A DNA stretch of 13,779 nucleotides from Candidatus Woesearchaeota archaeon (GTDB lineage: Archaea > Nanobdellota > Nanobdellia > Woesearchaeales > WJKL01), in contig JAHWIM010000065.1 in NCBI GenBank assembly GCA_019322535.1, positions 1 through 13,779 on the forward strand. The letters run 5' to 3'. This document shows positions 5,160 to 11,725 of the stretch, piece by piece. The position numbers were made by a program, and so were the translations under genes. The notes beneath the pieces were generated by a model. That model was not told the origin of the DNA, searched no databases, and was given only the letters and a program-made list of their open reading frames with translations. How positions within the stretch are numbered: the first letter of the stretch is position 1; each line of letters starts with the position of its first letter.

Positions 5160-6260
5160 ATGTTAAGTCCAATATTTTTATTAGAGGGAGCAAGGATAAT
5201 AGTACGTTCTTTTAGAGTGAAATTTAAAGGAGTTAAGAAATACAAAGGAGATGTTAAACAGATTTGTAGGCAGATAATTGAAGACTGCTGGAATGGAAGA
5301 TATTTTCAGGTTAGTGCAGGCCATTTTTGCGAATTTTATGCAAGAGATTTTGGATGGTGCACTCATTCTTTGTTGAATCTAGGATATAAGGATAAAGTAA
5401 TCAAAACATTAGACTATGCTCTAGGAATTTATTCAAAAAACAAAAGAATTACCACAACTATTGATCCAAGAGGAAGGATTTTAGATGTTTATACTTATTC
5501 TCCTGACAGTCTGGCTTATTTGATGAGAAGTTTAAGGTTAGCAAATGCTAAAAATCTAATTAAAAAATATAAACCTTTTTTAGAAACAGAAGTTAAGAAG
5601 TTTTTTGATATTGTTTTTGATAAAGATAAAGGAATAGTCAAAGAAAACACCTTTTTTTCTTCAATGAAAGACCATTCAGTAAGGAATAGTTCTTGTTATA
5701 ATAATATAATGGTTGCTATGCTTAGCAAAGAATTAGATAAGTTAAAATTTGAAAATCCTTTTAAGGAGTATAATCTAAAAAAAATCATAAAAGAAAAATT
5801 TTGGACAGGAGAGTATTTTTTAGATGATTTAAGTGGAAATAAATTTGTTGCAGGAGATGCTAATATCTATCCATTTTGGACAGGAGTTTTTACTGATAAA
5901 AAGATGTTAAAATCAACAATAAATAAAATAATTGAAAAAAAACTTGATGAACCTTTTCCTTTGAAATACTCTGAAGAAAGAAAAGGCAAAAAGTTTACCT
6001 TTATTGAAAAGATATTTGTTCCAAACTATGAAGGAAGCGCTATCTGGATTCATATGGGTCCTTTATATTTGGAATTATTAAGAAAAGTTAATAAAACCAG
6101 ATATAATTTATTAATACAAAGATATAAAAATTTAATAGAAAAGCATAAAAACTATTTAGAGGTTTTTAATGCTAATGGAAGTATCTACAAAACATTCTTT
6201 TATCATACTGATGAAAGCATGCTTTGGGCTGCAAACTTTTTAGATTTGATGCAAAAATGA
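5160..6260 (+). CDS. Six-hairpin glycosidase-like protein
   Basis: This 366-residue protein has the look of an alpha/alpha six-barrel glycosidase, the fold of glucoamylases, amylo-1,6-glucosidases and invertases. Pointers are F-Y-A-R-D-F-G-W (59-66; R-D-x-x-W is a substrate-site motif in several such families), Y-S-P-D-S-L-A-Y (113-120), G-D-A-N-I-Y-P-F-W-T-G (231-241), Y-E-G-S-A-I-W-I-H-M-G (289-299) and H-T-D-E-S-M near the end. Acidic candidates for catalysis are Asp63 and Glu290, but I cannot assign them. There is no signal peptide, so it probably acts in the cytosol on a glycan intermediate or storage polymer. The stop overlaps the GT2 start (ATGA, 6257-6260), which makes the two an operon. 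The exact family and substrate are unknown; it could also be a phosphorylase-like or non-catalytic relative. Confidence 0.75.
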   Translation: MLSPIFLLEGARIIVRSFRVKFKGVKKYKGDVKQICRQIIEDCWNGRYFQVSAGHFCEFYARDFGWCTHSLLNLGYKDKVIKTLDYALGIYSKNKRITTTIDPRGRILDVYTYSPDSLAYLMRSLRLANAKNLIKKYKPFLETEVKKFFDIVFDKDKGIVKENTFFSSMKDHSVRNSSCYNNIMVAMLSKELDKLKFENPFKEYNLKKIIKEKFWTGEYFLDDLSGNKFVAGDANIYPFWTGVFTDKKMLKSTINKIIEKKLDEPFPLKYSEERKGKKFTFIEKIFVPNYEGSAIWIHMGPLYLELLRKVNKTRYNLLIQRYKNLIEKHKNYLEVFNANGSIYKTFFYHTDESMLWAANFLDLMQK

Positions 6261-6931
6261 AAAAACCACAAATATCAATTATAATTCCAGCATATAACGA
6301 AGAAAAGTACATAAGAAGAGCAATAAATTCAATTAAAAGGCAGACTTATTCTAGCTATGAAATAATTGTTGTTGCAAATGGATGCACAGATAAAACACTC
6401 GATATTGCTAAAAGATATACTGATAAATATTTTGATGTTAAAAAGAAATCAGTATCAATAAGCAAAAATATAGGTTCCCAGCATGCAGCAGGAGATGTAT
6501 TAGTTTTCTTTGATGCTGACAGTGTTATGTCTGAGAATTTATTGAAAGATATTAAGAAAATAATTGAACAAGGATATATTGGAGGAGTTTGCAAAACTTT
6601 TGGAGACAACAAAAAACTAAAAACAAGAATTTATTGGTGGTTAGGCCATTTATATAACTATCTTTACTTGCTTCCTCACTCTTTAACATTCTGCAGAAAA
6701 AATGTTTTCAAAAAAATTAAAGGCTATGATGAGAAATTGAATATAGCAGAAGATAGCACTTTGCTAAAAAAGATAATGAAACAAGGAAAAGTAAAATATA
6801 TAACTTCTAGCTTTATAAAAACATCAATGAGAGGGCATGAGAAAAAAGGATATATAAAATGGACATGGGATGTTGCAAGCGGATTTATTTTTCGAAGTAA
6901 AAGATACAAAGAATATAGAGTTTTTAGGTAA
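6257..6931 (+). CDS. GT2 family glycosyltransferase
   Basis: This is a 224-residue GT-A fold transferase of family 2. The start is I-S-I-I-I-P-A-Y-N-E-E-x-Y-I (6-19), followed by V-A-N-G-C-T-D (39-45) in the place of the usual N-D-G-S-T-D. D-A-D at 86-88 is the metal/nucleotide-sugar motif, and A-E-D-S (164-167) supplies the catalytic-base acidic pair. There is no C-terminal membrane helix, unlike polyprenyl-phosphate sugar synthases of the DPMS type, so it is probably soluble or peripheral. ATG 6257 was chosen because it gives the canonical N-terminus and a 4-bp overlap with the glycosidase-like gene; an upstream in-frame start lies inside that gene. Its 3' end overlaps the convergent GT4 gene by 8 bp. 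The sugar donor and acceptor are unknown. Confidence 0.9.
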   Translation: MKKPQISIIIPAYNEEKYIRRAINSIKRQTYSSYEIIVVANGCTDKTLDIAKRYTDKYFDVKKKSVSISKNIGSQHAAGDVLVFFDADSVMSENLLKDIKKIIEQGYIGGVCKTFGDNKKLKTRIYWWLGHLYNYLYLLPHSLTFCRKNVFKKIKGYDEKLNIAEDSTLLKKIMKQGKVKYITSSFIKTSMRGHEKKGYIKWTWDVASGFIFRSKRYKEYRVFR

Positions 6932-8060
6932 TTAGTCTTTTATAAATTCTTTCTAATTCATTTATGATGTTGTCTAAAGAATATTTTTTAACTATTTTTA
7001 GGGATTCTTTTCCAAATTTTTCTCTTAGATTTTTATTTTCTAAAAGTTTTATAGTATAATCAGCTAATTGGCGTTCATTATGAGGAGGTGCAACAAACCC
7101 GTTTTTGTTATGCTTGACTATAATTGGGATTGCTAGAACATTTACTCCGATTATCGGCAAACCGCAAGCCATTGCCTCTAGAATAACAAGCCCTTCTGTT
7201 TCAACTGTTGAAGCTGTTATGAAAATGTCTGATGTTCGGTATACATTAACTAGTTTTTTGCCTTTTACTACACCTAAGAATTTTACGTTTTTATTTATTT
7301 TTAATTTTTTAGCTAGTGCTTTAAGTTCTTTTAGATTTGGGCCATGCCCTGCTAAATATAATATGATTTTGGGTTTTCTCTCTAGTATTAGCTTGAATGC
7401 TTTTAAAACAACATCAACATTTTTTTCATATGATATTCTTCCTAAGTGAAGTAATTTTGTTCCTGATTTTTTAACTTTTTTTGGCTTAAACCTATTAGTA
7501 TCAATTCCATTTGATAGTACTGTGATTGATTTTTTTAGCCTGTGTTTTCTTAACACTTTTTTCATTGCAAGAGAAGGTGTTGTAACTAAATCGCATCTAT
7601 TATAGAATTTTCTTGTCCATGTCCAAGTTGCTTTTTTCATTAATTTTAGTTTTTCTACTTTAGGAAGCGGGAAATATTTAAGAAAATCTGGAAGCAGAGT
7701 GTGATAAGTTCCGACTATAGGTATACTAAAAGCTTTTGCAGAAAGAATAGCACTCCATCCAAGAAGAGAAGGCGTATGGATATGAATTATGTCTGGTTTT
7801 ATTTTCTTGATTCTTCTAAGGCACGTTATATATTTAGGCATTGCAAGAGTAAAATCAGGATATTTTATGAAACGCATTCTTTTGAATCTTTCTATATGTA
7901 TATTTTTTCCTAAATTGATTTTAACTTCTTTTTTTGATTTGACTGTAAATATATAGATTTGATGTCCTTTTTTAGCTAATTTTTTTGAGGCATTGACTAC
8001 AGAAGTTACAACTCCATTTACATCTGGTAGAAATGTATCTGTAAATATTGCTATTTTCAT
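6924..8060 (-). CDS. GT4 family glycosyltransferase
   Basis: This 378-residue GT-B retaining transferase has two Rossmann domains. The N-terminal one has T-D-T-F-L-P-D-V-N-G-V-V (7-18), the acceptor-side loop typical of PimA-like, SQD2-like and diglucosyl-diacylglycerol synthase enzymes, and G-T-Y-H (117-120). The C-terminal one has G-R-I-S-Y-E-K-N (207-214) and the E-x7-E motif (Glu287 and Glu295) within E-T-E-G-L-V-I-L-E-A-M-A-C-G. The family often adds a hexose or mannose to lipid or glycan acceptors; glycolipid synthesis is a fair inference. Its ATG abuts the TAA of the upstream GT-A gene with no gap, and GAGGT (8066-8070) sits five bases upstream, so the two are read as one message. Confidence 0.92.
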   Translation of the reverse strand: MKIAIFTDTFLPDVNGVVTSVVNASKKLAKKGHQIYIFTVKSKKEVKINLGKNIHIERFKRMRFIKYPDFTLAMPKYITCLRRIKKIKPDIIHIHTPSLLGWSAILSAKAFSIPIVGTYHTLLPDFLKYFPLPKVEKLKLMKKATWTWTRKFYNRCDLVTTPSLAMKKVLRKHRLKKSITVLSNGIDTNRFKPKKVKKSGTKLLHLGRISYEKNVDVVLKAFKLILERKPKIILYLAGHGPNLKELKALAKKLKINKNVKFLGVVKGKKLVNVYRTSDIFITASTVETEGLVILEAMACGLPIIGVNVLAIPIIVKHNKNGFVAPPHNERQLADYTIKLLENKNLREKFGKESLKIVKKYSLDNIINELERIYKRLIT

Positions 8061-8897
8061 TTATGACCTCTTTTTTTTAAAAAAATGTATCATTCTAATA
8101 AAGTTTCTTACAATAAAGTAAGTGGGCTTTTTAATTTTATTGTAACTAGGACCATAACCAAAATTTTTAATTGGTCTGAAATAGGGTTTATTTCCAGCGT
8201 TATGGACAATAGCTATTTTCTCTCCATTTTCTAAATAAAATACTCCTTTTTCGATAAAAAATTTGTTTTTTATATTTGTTGCGATAATAACAAAATTATA
8301 TTTTTTATCCAAATTCTTAAATCCATCCTTGTACAGGATGTAATTAACTGCAACCTGATCAGGGCCAAAATTGTTTTTATTTATTAATAGGGTGTTAATT
8401 TCTTTGCAAAGTTTCTTGAATTTGGAATAAGGCCCAAAAATAACTCCTGCGTTGATCTGTTTTTTATTTTTAAGTGTTTTTTTTATTTTCTTAATATCAG
8501 TTTTTTTAAAAAAGTTTTTCACAAAAAAATCTTCAAAAGGAAAATGGAAATCTTCACAAACTACTCGAAAATGATTTTTATAATTCTCAAAAGCTTGTTT
8601 TAAATCATCTTGGAAAATAATGTCCCCGCCATCTATTGATAGAACTTGGTCGTATTTATTTTTTTCAAGAAATTTTAACATACCTCTGAATCTGATTGCA
8701 CATACATGCCCGTTTCTTACTCCTTTGTAAATCTTAACTCCCTTGAGTTTTGAAATTTGTTCTTTTGTTAAACCATAGTCTAAAATAACAATATCTATTT
8801 TATTTAGATTAACATTATCTTTTAATGATGGAAGCCAATGATTTATCAAAAAATCCCCATATTTTGAATCTGAACTTGTAAAAATTACATGTTTCAT
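8061..8897 (-). CDS. GT8-like GT-A glycosyltransferase
   Basis: This 278-residue protein looks like a nucleotide-diphospho-sugar transferase of the GT8/glycogenin-like group. The metal site reads D-G-G-D-I-I-F-Q (89-96), a D-x-x-D-x-x-F-Q variant seen in some relatives instead of plain D-x-D. N-A-G-V-I-F-G (149-155), P-D-Q (179-181) and V-H-N-A-G (231-235, with a candidate metal-binding His232) fit the later GT8 positions. The C-terminus is strongly basic (F-F-K-K-K-R-S), suggesting contact with membrane lipid heads. It opens the minus-strand pair with the GT4 gene, with a TATA-like box 24 bp before ATG. Donor and acceptor are unknown, and I am less sure of the exact family than of the fold. 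Confidence 0.75.
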   Translation of the reverse strand: MKHVIFTSSDSKYGDFLINHWLPSLKDNVNLNKIDIVILDYGLTKEQISKLKGVKIYKGVRNGHVCAIRFRGMLKFLEKNKYDQVLSIDGGDIIFQDDLKQAFENYKNHFRVVCEDFHFPFEDFFVKNFFKKTDIKKIKKTLKNKKQINAGVIFGPYSKFKKLCKEINTLLINKNNFGPDQVAVNYILYKDGFKNLDKKYNFVIIATNIKNKFFIEKGVFYLENGEKIAIVHNAGNKPYFRPIKNFGYGPSYNKIKKPTYFIVRNFIRMIHFFKKKRS

Positions 8898-8920
8898 ATT
8901 TAATTTAAGAGAGGAGGTTA

Positions 8921-8988
8921 TGATATAAATGTTATGGTTTTATGTTCTTTTTAGAGTTTATAAAATTTTTAGCAAACATTTTTAAATT
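8921..8988. promoter_or_regulatory. Divergent promoter pair
   Basis: The minus-strand box ATTTATATCA (8921-8930) lies 24 bp before the GT-A start at 8897. The plus-strand TTTTTAAATT (8979-8988) lies 22 bp before ATG 9010. The whole intergenic region is 112 bp and I see no further structure in it apart from a polypurine GAGGAGGT at 8911-8918. Confidence 0.45.
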
Positions 8989-9009
8989 ACTATAATCATT
9001 GTATTTTTT

Positions 9010-9588
9010 ATGAAATCGTTTCTTAAATTATTGGATGAAAAAATATTCTTTCCACTAAGATTTAATTCCCTTACAAAGATTTTAATACCTTATCTTAGAG
9101 GAAGTAAAACAGTTTTAGATATTGGTGCTTCATGCGGCAGATTAGCTAAAAATATTCAACATAAACTTGATATTAAATTTGTTGGAGTTGACACACACAT
9201 TCAACCAAAAACATTTATTCCAATAAAAAAATATGATGGTAAAAAGCTACCTTTTAAAGACAATTCTTTTGATTGTGTTATGATTATTGATGTTTTGCAC
9301 CATGATAAGAATCCCCAAAAAATAATTGAAGAAGCAAAAAGAGTATCTAAAAAACATATTCTTATTAAAGACAATTATTGGGATAATAGGATTGATTTTT
9401 TACTGTTAAAGTATGCAGATTATATTGGTAATAAGCCCTATGGTGTTAATTTGCCTTATAAATTTTTGAATATTAAATCATGGCAAGAATTAATTAAAAA
9501 CAATAATATTGCTATTGTTAAATCTAAGAAGTTTAGATATCATATTTTAGATCCTTGTAAACACATTATATTTAAATTGAAGAAATAA
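9010..9588 (+). CDS. Class I SAM-dependent methyltransferase
   Basis: This 192-residue protein has a Rossmann-fold methyltransferase core. Motif I is V-L-D-I-G-A-S-C-G (35-43); the acidic end of beta-2 is V-G-V-D-T-H (58-63); L-P-F-K-D-N-S-F-D-C-V (80-90) and I-D-V-L-H-H (93-98) are the Methyltransf_11-type motifs. The C-terminal third (W-D-N-R-I-D, then N-K-P-Y-G-V-N-L-P) probably forms the substrate pocket. The substrate is not apparent. Position next to glycosyltransferases suggests methylation of a glycan or glycolipid, but it has its own promoter and runs the other way. The start rests on the TATA spacing of 22 bp. It ends six bases before the convergent DJ-1 gene. Confidence 0.88.
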   Translation: MKSFLKLLDEKIFFPLRFNSLTKILIPYLRGSKTVLDIGASCGRLAKNIQHKLDIKFVGVDTHIQPKTFIPIKKYDGKKLPFKDNSFDCVMIIDVLHHDKNPQKIIEEAKRVSKKHILIKDNYWDNRIDFLLLKYADYIGNKPYGVNLPYKFLNIKSWQELIKNNNIAIVKSKKFRYHILDPCKHIIFKLKK

Positions 9589-9594
9589 TATTCT

Positions 9595-10116
9595 TTATTC
9601 TTTTAACATATCTGCTATTGTTTTTCCAAACTTTTTTGCAGCTGGTGGACCATTTGCAGTAACAATTTTTGAATCAACTACTACATCTTGTTCAACATAC
9701 TTGGCACCTTCTGCAGCTAAGATTTCTTCTTGTTTGCCATCTCCATTCCAGACAGTTGCTTTTCTATCTTTTAACAATCTGGCTTGTGCAAGGATAACAG
9801 GAGAGATACAAATTGCTGCAACAATTTTGTGACTGTTATCAGCACTTTGTACTAATTCAATAACATCAGGATTGCCAACTAGTTGTTTGGCAGCACCATC
9901 TCCTCCTATTAAAACAACTGCATCATAATCATTAATATTCACTTCTTTAATAGCAACATCAACATCTATTTTTGTTCCATCAGCACCAATTGCTTCTGCT
10001 TTTTCAAAGCTAGCTGCTTCTACTTCAATGCCTGCTTTTTCTAACTCATCTCTTGTATCTTTATATTCTATTGGTTGAAAATCAGTTTGTGAAACAACAA
10101 TTAAAGCTTTTGCCAT
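9595..10116 (-). CDS. DJ-1/PfpI family protein
   Basis: This 173-residue cytosolic protein belongs to the DJ-1/PfpI superfamily (flavodoxin-like fold). Glu17 (I-E-Y) and Cys103 in the nucleophile elbow A-A-I-C-I-S-P (100-106) occupy the positions of the conserved Glu/Cys pair, and I-G-G-D-G-A (70-75) matches the G-G-x-G loop. The residue after the Cys is Ile, not the His of PfpI-type peptidase-like members, so a Cys-His protease mechanism is unlikely; the site is closer to DJ-1 (C-A-G). Likely roles are glyoxal/peroxide stress defence or chaperone-like function, which I infer from the family. The start has GGTGA (10121-10125) four bases upstream, and its TATA-like box overlaps the stop codon of the upstream surface-protein gene. 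Confidence 0.88.
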   Translation of the reverse strand: MAKALIVVSQTDFQPIEYKDTRDELEKAGIEVEAASFEKAEAIGADGTKIDVDVAIKEVNINDYDAVVLIGGDGAAKQLVGNPDVIELVQSADNSHKIVAAICISPVILAQARLLKDRKATVWNGDGKQEEILAAEGAKYVEQDVVVDSKIVTANGPPAAKKFGKTIADMLKE

Positions 10117-10147
10117 AATATCACCTTTAGAGAGAGAAGAATTATAC

Positions 10148-10157
10148 TATTTAAATT
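10148..10157 (-). promoter_or_regulatory. TATA-like box for DJ-1 gene
   Basis: The minus strand reads ATTTAAATAG, overlapping the stop codon of the 10156-11664 gene. A start about 25 bp downstream, near 10128, would leave a short leader of about a dozen bases that just includes the GGTGA ribosome-binding site at 10121-10125. This unit is therefore not leaderless, unlike most here. Confidence 0.4.
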
Positions 10158-11664
10158 ATTTTCTTTTCTTTATAATCCAAACCATAACAAGACTGATAAC
10201 AAGGAAAGCAATTATAATACCATATATTGAAAATTCTGGAATAGGGGGGACTGGTGCTCGTCTACATACACCTGGACTTTCATGAACACAGATATAACCT
10301 GGAGGGCAGTCTTCATCAGTCAAACATTCTACGAATATTGGTTCTCCTGTTACCATAAATGCTAAATCAAGAGAGGTTGTAAATTCTGTTTTTGGGTCTC
10401 TTAATTCTTCCCATCCAGTGCCATTCCAATATACTGCATCATCATTCCATTGCTCTATTGAACTTTTCCAACCCCACCAACCTTCTGTTGTATTTACTGA
10501 GACATCTAACCAATAAATATCTCCTTCAAATTGCCAGAAAGGTTCTTCACAAGATAAAAGATTTAATATGTCAATTCTGTGAGTAAGGTTATGATCAGGA
10601 TATTCATAGTAAAAAGGAGGTTCAAACCAGCCTTGTATTCCTTCCCTTAGTTCAGTTATATTAAATTCTTCAGAACTTAGGTCACATTCCCATAACAGTT
10701 CACCAGGCATACTATATTCTGTGGGGCTTACATCAGCAGGAATATCGCTATGGATACTTAAATGAATGCTATCAATGTTACCAATTGAATCATTATACCA
10801 AGAGCCCCATATATGTATATCTGTAATATTTCCTGTCTCATTACATTGCCAGTCATCAGCTAATATATGTGGCCAAGTTGCATTCACATCCCACCCTTCT
10901 GGATCAGGAAATTGAGGAAAGTGCATTTTAGGGAACGCTGCTAAACAAGTACAATCAGATTGACAGAGATTAGGGCAAAAATCATCATCGTTTTTGTCAC
11001 ATTGTTCTGAATCTTGGTTTACAATACCATCTCCGCAGTATGGTTCTCCTTCTAAACATGATTCAGGAAAGCAGAAATAATTTCTACATATATATTCACT
11101 ACTACAATCATCATCACTCTCACAACTTACACACTCTTCTGTGCAGATATCTGAAGGATTATCTTTATCACAAATAATTGTTGAAAACTCATTATCACTG
11201 CCCTGGTCATCAAAATCATAATAAGCAGAAGGGTTTTCCTGGGCATTATCACATGCAAGAACACATTCAAAGTAGTCATTACTTGAGTATTTTTTAATTC
11301 CTTCTTGTTGATTGTTAATAAATAAACTATTCCTAATATTATTTTCTGAATTAGAAGCTAGTTCTAGTCCTATTAGAAGACCATCTAGAGTGCAATTTTT
11401 GATAATTACTCCTTCTGCATCTATATAAACTCCTACAACACCGATATCTCCACTTATTTCATGGCCTTGACAGTCAAGAGTTATATTATCTTGATCTATA
11501 TCCATGCAAATCAAGTCTTCTGGAGTTATATTATCTGTTAAATAATAAGTATCTCCGCTAATCCAGTTTGCATTGCAGTCAGAAATATAATGATCAGCAG
11601 CATTAGCAATTCCACTAAGAAGAATAAGCAGTATTGGATAAATCATACTCTTTTTTTTCATCAT
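10156..11664 (-). CDS. Secreted multidomain surface protein with PEF-type anchor
   Basis: This is a 502-residue exported protein. A signal peptide covers residues 1-22 (basic start, hydrophobic run, A-N-A). Residues 52-122 look like right-handed beta-helix turns of the NosD/pectate-lyase kind (L-D-C-Q-G-H-E-I-S-G; I-I-K-N-C-T-L; N-S-L-F-I-N-N). Residues 165-240 are Cys-rich, including C-G-D-G-I-V-N-Q-D-S-E-Q-C-D, a DUF4215/Myxococcus-type repeat. Residues 245-452 form a Trp-rich domain (L-A-D-D-W-Q-C, I-H-I-W-G-S-W, W-L-D-V) that I recall from bacterial secreted proteins. Another Cys knuckle precedes P-E-F-S (476-479), a hydrophobic helix and K-K-R-K, the layout of PEF-CTERM/archaeosortase signals. 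Acidic composition and many N-x-S/T sites fit a glycosylated surface protein. Two adjacent ATGs are possible starts. Confidence 0.82.
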   Translation of the reverse strand: MMKKKSMIYPILLILLSGIANAADHYISDCNANWISGDTYYLTDNITPEDLICMDIDQDNITLDCQGHEISGDIGVVGVYIDAEGVIIKNCTLDGLLIGLELASNSENNIRNSLFINNQQEGIKKYSSNDYFECVLACDNAQENPSAYYDFDDQGSDNEFSTIICDKDNPSDICTEECVSCESDDDCSSEYICRNYFCFPESCLEGEPYCGDGIVNQDSEQCDKNDDDFCPNLCQSDCTCLAAFPKMHFPQFPDPEGWDVNATWPHILADDWQCNETGNITDIHIWGSWYNDSIGNIDSIHLSIHSDIPADVSPTEYSMPGELLWECDLSSEEFNITELREGIQGWFEPPFYYEYPDHNLTHRIDILNLLSCEEPFWQFEGDIYWLDVSVNTTEGWWGWKSSIEQWNDDAVYWNGTGWEELRDPKTEFTTSLDLAFMVTGEPIFVECLTDEDCPPGYICVHESPGVCRRAPVPPIPEFSIYGIIIAFLVISLVMVWIIKKRK

Positions 11665-11682
11665 AGCGATAAAAGAAGTTCT

Positions 11683-11692
11683 ATTATTTAAA
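11683..11692 (-). promoter_or_regulatory. TATA-like box for surface-protein gene
   Basis: The minus strand reads TTTAAATAAT, 19 bp before the first ATG (11664) and 22 bp before the second (11661). The second spacing fits the pattern of the other leaderless genes here, so Met2 may be the true start. Confidence 0.4.
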
Positions 11693-11700
11693 TGTTTTTT

Positions 11701-11725
11701 TTGAATAAAAAAAAGAAAAAGAAAT
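11701..11725 (-). terminator. T-rich terminator after PPDK
   Basis: Directly after the PPDK stop the minus strand has an almost pure pyrimidine run, with T5 then T8 broken by single C (complement of 11707-11720). There is no GC hairpin, as expected for archaeal oligo-T termination. Confidence 0.5.

Noticed and set aside
7105..7449. 114-codon plus-strand frame inside the GT4 gene
   Set aside because: It is a shadow of the conserved C-terminal GT4 domain on the minus strand.
8929..8985. 18-residue plus-strand ORF after GAGGAGGT (8911-8918)
   Set aside because: It has a good-looking ribosome-binding site, but it lies over both divergent TATA boxes and is too short to support alone.
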